From Phytophthora quininea (taxonomy: Eukaryota; Oomycota; Peronosporomycetes; Peronosporales; Peronosporaceae), in contig JAAVTG010000075.1 of the NCBI GenBank assembly GCA_011947345.1, positions 868,001-932,000 on the forward strand: a DNA stretch of 64,000 nucleotides. The letters run 5' to 3'. The notes beneath the pieces were generated by a model. That model did not search any database. It was not told the origin of the DNA and saw only the letters and a program-made list of their open reading frames with translations. How positions within the stretch are numbered: the first letter of the stretch is position 1; the number at the start of each line of letters is the position of its first letter. This document shows positions 55,485 through 64,000 of this stretch, one piece after another. Made by a program: the position numbers and the translations under genes.

Positions 55485-55806
55485 TGTCGCGTTTACCCGG
55501 GGCTTGATTCCGAAGAGGAAAGTTATTAATGAAAGAAATGCAAACAGGCAAACTGAGCCGAGCTAACCTCTCTTGTGTCTTCATCCAGGCTCAGCAGTCA
55601 TGCAGTCGTGGGCGTGTGCCAACGCCCATTAGGAGCCCGTGCAGTGTGCCCCTGATCCAATCCAGCGCTACGGCGTAAACCTCTCCTTCGCTGGTAGGGA
55701 TGGAGGCGCGTGCCTCGCCATCCCCAGTGTCTGCATTGGCCGAGGGCTTGACTCACCGTGTGCTGACGCGACCAAAGCTTGAAACAGTGCCGTACGCTTG
55801 TCGACA
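55485..55806 (-). repeat. 3' LTR of Gypsy element
   Basis: 322 bp; identical to the 5' LTR apart from one T and one G that are shorter here (AAAGTTATT versus AAAGTTTATT; GCTTGACTC versus GCTTGGACTC). The integrase frame runs into it and ends inside, at 55753. Confidence 0.93.
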
Positions 55807-58800
55807 TAGCCTCCCAAAGCTTGGACGCGACAGCCCAGTTGAGCTAGTCGACTTCGTCACGGAGCTCGTCATCGGGGTCCGTGGTGGCGACGTATTCGTT
55901 GACTTTGTCGGAACGTCTTGCAGCAGCGTAGTGAACGGTTCCCACGAATCTTCGATTGCTTGGAGGCCAACCCAGGAAACCAGCAGTTCCCAACGGCATA
56001 GAGCTTGGTTGTAGCGATGATCGCGAATCGCTTCAACTCCTAGCATGATGCCCTGGCCGGAGACAAGCTCCAGCAGTTCAGCCGATTGATTGAGGTTCTC
56101 GTCGCAGTAGAACCGCAGTCTCGAAGCGTGCACGTCATACTCTCGTCCAGTGATGAGGTGCTTGATCAGGAAGGAGTGTGGTTTTGCTTCAACCACCTTG
56201 AAGGGGCCGACCCACTGGCCCAGCAGCTTGTTGGTGGGGAGTCTTTGGTCAACACGCGACCACAAGACAAAGTCGCCTACATCGAAGTTCGCTGGAGTGC
56301 CCTTGTGAGCGGCCATGTCCTGCAGTCGGCGACGTTCCTTGGACTCGACCACTTCCTTGTGCATCTCTTGGAGAGACCGACGAAGGAGCTCCACTTGTTC
56401 ACCCACATTATCCAGGTCGACGACCACAAAATGATCAGCATCACCACGGTGTCCGATGACCGCATCCAGTGGTGACGTAGCTGGGAGTCCCATGAACAGC
56501 TCAACGGGCGAGTGCTGTCCGAGCGTTCGAACGGGTGTGTGATTCAAATTCGCCTGTAGAACTGGGAGTAGGTAGGGCCATTTATGCACGTCCAGGTTGT
56601 ACTCCAGGAGAAGCGCCCTCACCACCTGAAGGACGTCTTTGCTGAGTCGCTCGACGGTGCCATTCAGCCATGGCGAATACACTGGGGAAAATTCTTGTTG
56701 AATCTTCATTCTCGCGCACAGATGCTTGACCGTCTCGTTGCGAAAATGACTTCCTTGGTCGGATATCAGCATTTCTGGTACTCCGTAGCGCGCGCACCAA
56801 AACGCCAGCGCTTCAGCAGCCACGAACGCGGTGGGTGTGGCACACGGGAACAACTCACAGAAGTGAGTCAGTTGGTCCTTCATGACCAGAAGATAAGACG
56901 TGTCCCCGTAGCCGCTTCCCAGGTACAAAAGTCGTAGTGGAGAGCTTCATTCCGCTTGCTCACCGTCAGTGTCGGCCCATACGGGCGAGGAATGATCCGA
57001 GGTCCTTGATATGCTTGCAGAGCAAGCATTCACGGACAATTTTTCAGTTTTCTCTGCGACTCGGGCGATCCAAAAGCGTTCTTGCAGGATGGTCTGCATT
57101 GGTTCTTGGCCTCGGTGGCCATGAGATCCAGCATGCGCGACCACGAATAAGCGTGCGAGGAGCTCCTTCGCCCCGTTAGGAATCCACGGGCGCCCGTCGA
57201 CCGTGACCACTCCATCCACCTCCTCGAAAGCGACTCGTAGCTTAGCCTGCTCGCGGCCAGCATCCTGTTGAGCGTGACAGATGTCATCAAGAGTGGGAAA
57301 CTGAAACCCAGCGTCCGCTAGCGGACTCAACTGCGAGATCTCCGTCATCGGCGGGGTGGATGAGGGTTTGCACCGCAGCGAGTTTGACCACTTCACGAGC
57401 GTGCCAGCGAGAAACAATATCTGCCCAGACATTGTTTTCGCCCGATATGTGCTCGATGACATAATGTAGCCCACACAGCCGCATCGCCCAGCGTTGAAGG
57501 CGGTCGCGAACGTGTTTCTTGAGCTCGTCATGGGGCGCGAATATGTAGATTAGGTTCGCGTGGTCGCAATAAAGACGGAAACCGTTCGGACGAAGCAGCA
57601 AGTACTCCAGTTCGTGGCAGGCTTTGACAATCGGATAAGCCTCCTTTTCCACGATGGTCCAGTTCAACTCGTTGTGCTTGAAGGCGCCGCCCTTGCAGAT
57701 AATCAATTGGTGCTGCTGTTGAGCAACTGGGACATTCGCCTTCCACTCAGAGACTTGAGTCACGATAATGGAGTATCCCGTAAGGCTGGCATCGGTGAAA
57801 ACCAGGAGCTCTGCATCGGGGTCCGGTGTAGCCATCAGCGCGGAGTCACGAACCAGTGCTAGCATCGACTGGTACGCAGCTTCCTCAGACGCAGACCACG
57901 CGGTGGCCACATTGAGCGCGTTCCGGCTGCGGCCTCCAACGCGTTTCTTCTCGGCTACAAGTTTTTCTTGGAGGGTGCGATCGTGCGAGAATAGTCAGGC
58001 AGCGAGTCTTGTAACCACGTAGTAGCGCACACGAAGTACTGCAAGTCGGCCACCGTAGCCGGCAGGGGGAGCGTGGACAACGCTTGCACGCGGTTGGGGT
58101 CGTGTCGAATACCTGCACCACTAATGAGACGTCCACACCAGAGCACCTCCAGAGAGAAAAGCGAGCATTTGCTCATGTTCAGCTTCAGATTGGCGGCTGC
58201 CACCAGCGAAAACAATTCTTTGAGCACACCGACAAATTCCTGCACCGTATGCGCGTACAGGATGACACCATCGACCCACACGAGTGCAGAATGAGGGATG
58301 AGCGGCGCTAGGACTCGTTGCATCTCGCCTTGAAAGTGGAGGGCAGAGTCCATGGCCCCTTGAGGAACACAATTGGGGGTGAATACTCCATCTTCAGTGA
58401 TGAAAGAGAAAACCTCACGACTTTCCTCAGCGAGGGGAGTTGCCAGAATCCGTGCGTGAAATCCATGTTCCCGAACACCTTCTTGCCCTCCAAGGCCTCG
58501 GCGATTGTCGCTGCCGATGGCATGGCCCCAGCAATTGGGATGGTGACGCGGTTGACTGGGCGGTAATCTATCGTGAGGCGGAACTTATCTCGTGAGCCTG
58601 GCTTGCGCACCGGCACAACCGCGCAGGCCCATCGCGAGGCGTTGTTTTTCTCCACCAGGTTGTTATCCACGAGTAATTTAACATACTCGCGAATAAACTG
58701 TGCTTGCAGCGGCGCGTATTTCCTCGGCGACGTACGATGTGGGACCGCTCCGCTTTTTGGCGTCACTTGGAGGGGCTCCACACGGGCTGGCGGGTCCGAG

Positions 58801-59492
58801 CTGACGGCATCACGCCAGATATCCGGGAACTGAGACAGCATATCACTCACGACAGCAGCATGCCCCTGAGGGAGGCCATTAGCGGCGGCGCGTTCAATCA
58901 ATTGGTCCAGCGTCGTGATTGGCTCCTCCACCACCGTGTCCGTCTCCAGTCCATCGCCTACCGGAAATTCATCATCCTCAACAGAGGGAGGCAGCGGGCC
59001 GGCCAGTTGTGCTAACTGGCGCTCAACGTCAATACCAAGCTCTTTCAAAGCATCCCGCCCAAGCAGCAATTCATCGCCTCCACCTGCCAGTATTAGACAC
59101 GGCACAGACCGCATAGATACTGATCCCGCGATGGTAGATAGCTCGAGGTCCAGCAACACTTCGTGGACACACACCAGGCGGCGTCCATCAGCCATTTCTA
59201 GTTCCACATGGGGGTTGAGCGGGGCCATCTGTACCGTAGGCTGCACAGCGACGAGCGAGTCCACGATGCCTCGTGGGACCACACTTTTATCAGCGCCGGT
59301 ATCTGGCAGGTATTTAACCTCCAGCAGTCCATTGACACGGACAGATCCAGCGGGGGCCAGGTACCGGGCAGCCTTAGATTTCGAGGTACTGGCGCGGTGC
59401 TCCTTGTCTTCACGGAACTTCCTCAACGCTTCAGCCCGCTGCGCTTCCGTTGCTGTCGGGCAGTCGTTGAGCCAATGCGGCCCCTTGCACAC
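55753..59492 (-). CDS. Pol polyprotein: protease, reverse transcriptase, RNase H, integrase, chromodomain
   Basis: The order is that of Ty3/Gypsy. A zinc-knuckle remnant (CLVCKGPHWLNDC) precedes the aspartic protease (LPDTGADKSVVP). Reverse transcriptase follows with FRLTIDYRPVNRVT and, at the catalytic site, WVDGVILYA near 58260-58280, where the second Asp of the usual xVDD is Gly (codon 58267-58269). RNase H shows ELLVFTDASLTGYSI and the integrase zinc domain HAGSHGHRG...CLLCKH. The integrase core has MKDQLTHFCELFPC, LISDQGSHFRNE and SPWLNGTVERLSKDV (D, D, E), and the end has the chromodomain WELLVSWVGLQAIEDSWEPF. Frame changes occur near 58360, 57930, 57300 and 56930-57020, mostly by one missing base. 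Confidence 0.85.
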
Positions 59493-60352
59493 TAAACAGC
59501 CATCACGAGGGGAGCGCGAGGAGGCCGCGTGGTCGGCGCTACAGCGCCTGGAGCTCGTGGTGCTGGAGTTGCTGGGCGAGGCGCTGGCTTGGAGCCCGTG
59601 GTCCGAGGCGGCTTTCGGTCTGTCTTGACCGCCTTGGTGTCAGCCTTTCCAGCATGGTCTTGCGACATACGATGGAAGCGCTGCTGGACTTTCTCATGCT
59701 CCAGTATCAAATCAAAGAGGGCAACATCATCTGACTTACAGTCACGCCTCTCTAACTCGATGAGTCGATCGATCTGGGCCTTGAGGATAGTGGGCTGCAA
59801 GTTCTCGACCAGAATGCGGCAGCGAACCTTCATCCTGTTCTTGTAGTTGGCATCTTCCTTGTCGTCTGCACCCATCAGCCCTTGCAGACCGTTGTCCTCC
59901 ACGATCCCATTGAAGTCCTCGTAGTAGCGGAAGATCCGCGCGTCACAGTCATCGATCGTCAGGTCCATCCTTAAGTTCGCACGGAACAAGGACGAGACAT
60001 CGGGTACAAACTCATTCTTGAGTGTACGGCAGCGTGCCTCCACGACACCCATGATGTCGGCATCGGTGACAGAGGCAACAGGCTTCTTGAGCACATACGT
60101 GGCCAGGTTCTTCAGCGTCTGGCGTCCCACTGAGCCTTTCGCAGTGGCTACAACGTTCTCGTAGGTCTCGCCAGTAGTAGTGCAGCGGTGACGCATCTTC
60201 TCAACGTAGCGTTCCCACTCACGGTGCCACTCAACCAGAGCGGCATGCTCCCAGCTGGTCAGCTCAGGTGCCTTGATGACCTCGAAGATAGGTTGGGGTA
60301 TCGACATCTCCACATCTCCATCGGAGTCCACGGTGTAGCGCGTCCCCGACAT
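59492..60352 (-). CDS. Gag protein of Gypsy element
   Basis: ATG at 60352 (MSGTRYTVDSDGDVEM); the frame is open further upstream but only from a TTG. It contains capsid-like helical sequence (WEHAALVEWHREWERYVEKM, RFHRMSQDHAGKADTK) and a basic, Pro-rich end (APRPATPAPRAPGAVAP). The zinc knuckle lies one frame away in the next ORF; a single missing C in the run near 59505-59508 accounts for the separation, so gag may in truth continue into pol. Confidence 0.75.
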   Translation of the reverse strand: MSGTRYTVDSDGDVEMSIPQPIFEVIKAPELTSWEHAALVEWHREWERYVEKMRHRCTTTGETYENVVATAKGSVGRQTLKNLATYVLKKPVASVTDADIMGVVEARCRTLKNEFVPDVSSLFRANLRMDLTIDDCDARIFRYYEDFNGIVEDNGLQGLMGADDKEDANYKNRMKVRCRILVENLQPTILKAQIDRLIELERRDCKSDDVALFDLILEHEKVQQRFHRMSQDHAGKADTKAVKTDRKPPRTTGSKPAPRPATPAPRAPGAVAPTTRPPRAPLVMAV

Positions 60353-60559
60353 GTTGAAGTTATCCGAACTTAACACTTCAACCGCACTTAGGTCGTACTT
60401 GGTCAAAGCGCACTTAGTCGACGCGGGTCGTACTTAGGCGAGCTTCGACGGAACTCTTCAGTCGCAATGCGCACCGAAGGGAAGAACAGCCAGCAGTCCG
60501 GACAGTCGGCGACGTCCAGGATCAACAAACTCACGCTTCGAAGAGCGCAAAGCTAGCTT

Positions 60560-60883
60560 TGTCGCGTTTACCCGGGGCTTGATTCCGAAGAGGAAAGTTT
60601 ATTAATGAAAGAAATGCAAACAGGCAAACTGAGCCGAGCTAACCTCTCTTGTGTCTTCATCCAGGCTCAGCAGTCATGCAGTCGTGGGCGTGTGCCAACG
60701 CCCATTAGGAGCCCGTGCAGTGTGCCCCTGATCCAATCCAGCGCTACGGCGTAAACCTCTCCTTCGCTGGTAGGGATGGAGGCGCGTGCCTCGCCATCCC
60801 CAGTGTCTGCATTGGCCGAGGGCTTGGACTCACCGTGTGCTGACGCGACCAAAGCTTGAAACAGTGCCGTACGCTTGTCGACA
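60560..60883 (-). repeat. 5' LTR of Gypsy element
   Basis: 324 bp. It abuts the damaged second isovaleryl-CoA dehydrogenase gene: just after the ACATA duplication the sequence resembles intron 1 of copy 1 (GCGTTGCAGCTCCACA... versus CGTTGCAATGCCACA...). Confidence 0.93.
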
Positions 60884-60954
60884 ACATAGCGCGTTGCAGC
60901 TCCACAGACTTCCCTGTAGCTACGAATATAACAACAACTCAATGCTCTCTGCAG

Positions 60955-62463
60955 TCCACCCAGGAGTTGGGTCTGTTCCCAGTCTTCAGCGGGTGTGAAC
61001 TTCACACCAACCGACGAGCATGGCGCTCTGCGAGAAATGCTGTCGAACTTCGTCAAGACCAAAGTGGATCCGCAGGTGAATTAACAATCTAAATATCTTG
61101 TAAGGACGAGGGACTTGGCTTTCATTGATGGATTGCAGGCGCTGGAGCACGACCGCGACGAGAAATTCAACCTCCCGCTGTTCCGAGAGCTGGGAGACTT
61201 GGGGCTGCTTGGCATTACGGCGCCGGAAAAGTCCGTACTTTTTGCATATATAATTTACCTCGTAGCTGTTGAAATGACGATGTAATTGGCAGGTACGGCG
61301 GGTCTGGGATGGACGCGCTTGCTGCTGTGATTGCTCACGAAGAGCTCTCTTCCAGCGATCCAGCCTTCTGCCTGTCCTTCTTGGCCCATTCCATGCTCTT
61401 CGTGAATAACGTCTCCCGAAATGCGTCGGAGGAACAGTGCTTGAAGTACTTGCCAGGAGCTTGCTCGGGGAGAAGGTGTGCGGAATGGCGATGAGCGAGC
61501 CTTCTGTCGGTACCGATGTGCTCGGCATGCGCACCGTGGCGAAGAAGTCGGACTGCGGCAAGTTCTACATTCTAAACGGAACCAAGTGCGTCAAACGTGT
61601 ATTTCAAGTGTGCTAATATGTCTTGGTGCGACTAACATGTTGTATTCCTATCGTCTAGGATGTGGATCACGAACGGCGCGCTGAACGACTCTGAATTGGG
61701 CGATACGTTTTTGGTCTACGCTCGGACTGGGAACTCTGGTAAAGCCAAGCAAGACTTCTCGTCATTCATCGTCCAGAAGGGCTTCGAAGGGTTCTCTCTT
61801 GGCCAACGGATCAAGGACAAGTGCGGCATGCGTGCCTCCAACACGGCCGAGCTGGTGTTTGAGAATTGTAAGGTACCTGTTGGAAACCTTATCGGCACTG
61901 AAGGTAGTGCGGTGCTGTGCATGATGCGCAACCTCGAAATCGAGCGAGTTACCTTGGCTGCCATGAGTCTGGGCATCGCCCGCCGGTCGCTGGAAGTCAT
62001 GAGCAACTACGCCAAGGAGCGCCAGGCTTTTGGCCGTCCGCTGAACAACTTTGGTCAGATCCAAAAGAACATTGCCGAGTCGTACGCCGAGTACATGGCT
62101 GGACGTGCCTACGTGTACAACACTGCCAGGTCCGAGTACTTGGTTTGTGGATATTGTGGGAACTTCTTCTGCTAACGTACTGTGCTGCTGAGCAGGAAGT
62201 TGAAGCTGGACTCTGTGGGCAATCGAGTCGACACGGACGGCGTGAAGCTGTACTGCGGCGATATGGCCAAGCGCGTGGCCGACCGCGCCATCCAAACGTT
62301 GGGCGGTTATGGCTACGTGGGCGAGTACAACGTGGAGCGCCTCTGGCGCGACTCAAAGCTGCTGGAGATCGGTGGCGGCACCAACGAGTCGTACCACAAG
62401 AACATGGTGCAGGGCACTGGTGAAGCACGCGTTCTGGGCGGAAAAATTTCCCAGCTTTGCTGA
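60955..62463 (+). pseudogene. Isovaleryl-CoA dehydrogenase (copy 2), 5' truncated
   Basis: Five exons corresponding to exons 2-6 of copy 1: 60955-61075, 61139-61230, 61293-61585, 61659-62129 and 62196-62463. Exon 1 with the start and presequence is absent; the Gypsy element lies there. Exon 2 has an extra stretch after GGTCTGTTC (about 60975-60998) that upsets the frame. Exon 4 shares the one-base break of copy 1. In exon 6 GACCTGG has become GGCACTGG, giving an altered C-terminus (GTGEARVLGGKISQLC). Catalytic-region sequence is otherwise nearly identical to copy 1. It probably makes no working enzyme. Confidence 0.8.
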
Positions 62464-64000
62464 AAACCACGAATGTCGGTCCGACATCCATTGCACAGAC
62501 GGTCTTGAGAATATACTCTTCGTATTAATACCGCAACTTCGAGAAGGACTCGCTTCTTTCCTGGACCAAAGCGTTTCTTGCTCTGAATTCACAGTTCTTG
62601 CCCTTCAAGTTGTTGATCTCTTATAACCGCTGACACGAACATCGCGGTCGATGCAAGAACGGAAAGAAGGTTGGTGTACTTGGCATTCGCGAGTTTTTCA
62701 ATGGCACCAGACACCGGACGACGCTACGATTAAAAATGGCGTTGTTCACGTGATGGATGTCGCAGGGGGTCGTCGGGGTTGCCCCGGTCCGCTTTTCCTA
62801 CGGTGTTCACCATCAAGTGTGACCTGGCAGCGTGCGTTTGTATTGATTTCCACTGCTGCAGATTTTGGCGCCAAAAAGCTGAAAGATCTCGATCCAAAAG
62901 ATCCCAGAAAGACCTTTCGGGTCTCGCGCCAAAACAAAAAAAAAAAGATTTCAAGCGCGATCTTTCGTCGCCACGTCGGCTGCGTCTGTGCTGTAGCGTC
63001 CGCGAGAAGAAGCACCCGCATTCTTGCTCCTGTGTGTGCACTCCTGCTGCTGTTGGTGCTGCTCCACGTGGACGATGCGGCACAATCTGATCGAGAAGGA
63101 TATTCTCTTTCTACAAGAACAGGACGCTTTCTCTCTACAAGAACGCCAGCCTGACGTGGCGGCATGTGACTGGTGGTGTCACTTTGCAGACTCCGACGCA
63201 ATCTGCGTTTTGAACCCACCTTTGGCGGCAGTGCTGCGGCACTGCGTCAAGTGTCCTCGCGTCAACGTCTGCTACTGCATGCTGTGGGCAGCTCTGTCGC
63301 CGAGCGCCTTGCTCGCGGGCGGCAGTGGTCCTTCTCGACGTCCGCCGAGCTGGGGACGCGTCGCGAATGACTGGTCGCCGCGAACCCTAGCCGCGCGCGG
63401 GTTCTGCACGCCAGACCCGTGGGTTTCGACGTGACTTGACTCCAGTATGGCGGCGATCTTTGCACTCGTCCCCAGTATGCGCGCCGATTGGGACAGGGGT
63501 TTCAGCCTGAGTTCAACCGTCTTCAGGGAAGCGGCTCGACGCGTCGAGGGACGGCAACGACAGGAAACAGCGCGCGCGGCGACGGACGGCGTGGAGAGGG
63601 ACGACGAGGACGACGAGGACGGGGTCGGGCGCTAGCAGCCTGCTGCGGACGGTAAAGACCGGGTGCCGCGCGCGTGTGGTCTCGAGGCATCAATTTGCTG
63701 CTAACATTGTGTGTGCCTGCGTGCAGCGGTTGGTCAAAATCGGCGCGCGACTAGGGTTCCTGCCATCGTCGATGCGAATCCTGTCCAAGCGCATAAACCC
63801 TGCGAGACTGGATATGGCGGCTCGTTGAGGTTTTTGAGCGAGTATAGTGAGGCCAAGTGGTTTTTCGAGGCCGCTCGCGTGACTGGTTTCCAGTATGGCG
63901 CCGCCTTCTTTCTTCGGTTTTCCCTCGCGAGTTTCCGGAAGAAGAAACGATTTTCAGTCATTTTCGAAAGCGAGCGGTGGCAGGCGCGCCGACCCGAATA
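62464..64000. other. Right-hand region without a confirmed gene
   Basis: The 5' part still shows diverged similarity to the region behind copy 1 (CGGTCTTGAGAAT, CAAAGCGTTTCT, TTCAATGGCAC). A frame from ATG 63075 to 63434 (MRHNLIEKDILFLQEQD, later Cys-rich: CHFADSDAICVL, CVKCPRVNVCYC) is a candidate small gene but has no homologue that I recognise. From 63441 on, a short motif CCAGTATGGCG or close variants recurs at about 63441, 63809 and 63889. A promoter-like block near 62860-62935 is listed separately. Confidence 0.3.
62863..62934. promoter_or_regulatory. E2F-like palindrome pair
   Basis: A perfect 14-bp palindrome TTTTGGCGCCAAAA (62863-62876) and a second GCGCCAAAA (62926-62934) fit the TTTSGCGC core bound by E2F/DP factors. 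Between them sits a small hairpin (AGACC-tttcg-GGTCT). This may be the promoter of a gene that lies outside or at the right end of the window. Binding is inferred from the motif alone. Confidence 0.35.

Larger units (their letters stand above)
55485..60883 (-). mobile_element. Ty3/Gypsy LTR retrotransposon with chromodomain (chromovirus), near full length
   Basis: A 5.4-kb element read on the minus strand: 5' LTR 60560-60883, gag, protease, reverse transcriptase, RNase H, integrase and chromodomain, 3' LTR 55485-55806. LTRs start TGTCGACAAG and end ACGCGACA on the minus strand. The 5-bp direct repeat ACATA flanks the element (55480-55484 and 60884-60888). A purine-rich tract (TTTGGGAGG) lies just inside the 3' LTR. 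The LTRs differ by two single-base homopolymer lengths only, so insertion is recent. Confidence 0.93.

Noticed and set aside
1..64000. CRISPR arrays, prokaryotic operons or prophage
   Set aside because: No regularly spaced repeats; the genes have spliceosomal introns and eukaryotic families throughout.

Overview
The window is a nuclear segment of an oomycete, most likely Phytophthora or a close relative. The evidence is GC-rich compact genes with short GT-AG introns (about 55-75 bp), mitochondrial and ciliary gene content expected of a zoosporic stramenopile, and transposons typical of Phytophthora (a chromodomain Gypsy element, a gag-only LTR element, pogo-like, hAT-like and Helitron relics). 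The species cannot be fixed from the sequence alone.

Layout. From 1 to 18.4 kb the window is a dense gene island: the end of an unknown gene, a CPBP/CAAX-type membrane protease, a very long gene with an NDR-like alpha/beta-hydrolase part followed by IQ repeats, a SAM domain and ankyrin sequence, a tomosyn/Lgl homologue ending in an R-SNARE helix, a C2-DysF protein, an Hsp70/110-type chaperone fused to TPR repeats, a Tudor-HNH protein, a CCT-motif protein and mitochondrial aspartate aminotransferase. From 19.6 to 26.7 kb lies a large, nearly perfect inverted duplication: two arms of about 2.96 kb around a 480-bp spacer, each with a complete histone H1 gene and the 3' part of a CEP131/AZI1-like coiled-coil gene. 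Only the right copy of that gene continues to a full 5' end (25.9-28.1 kb). From 28.5 to 35.2 kb come isovaleryl-CoA dehydrogenase, Mo25/CAB39, a HIT-family hydrolase and an MFS sugar-type transporter.

From 35.5 to 60.9 kb the window becomes a transposon cluster: a pogo-like element with terminal inverted repeats and a TA target duplication, two hAT-like relics, a 5'-truncated SET methyltransferase beside a BED-finger relic, a Helitron relic, a gag-only LTR element (1.2 kb, CATGT target duplication) nested in a second pogo-like relic, and an almost full-length Gypsy chromovirus (5.4 kb, ACATA target duplication). A second, damaged isovaleryl-CoA dehydrogenase follows directly (61.0-62.5 kb), then 1.5 kb of promoter-like sequence.

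Two themes matter for any reader. First, many conserved genes are cut by single-base shifts, nearly always one missing base and mostly at short homopolymers. This looks like a consensus-sequence problem more than mass pseudogenisation, so gene models below are given across the breaks. Second, the region has been reshaped by duplication: the H1 palindrome, a three-copy 585-bp repeat, and two dehydrogenase paralogues whose exons are almost identical while parts of their flanks and introns differ.
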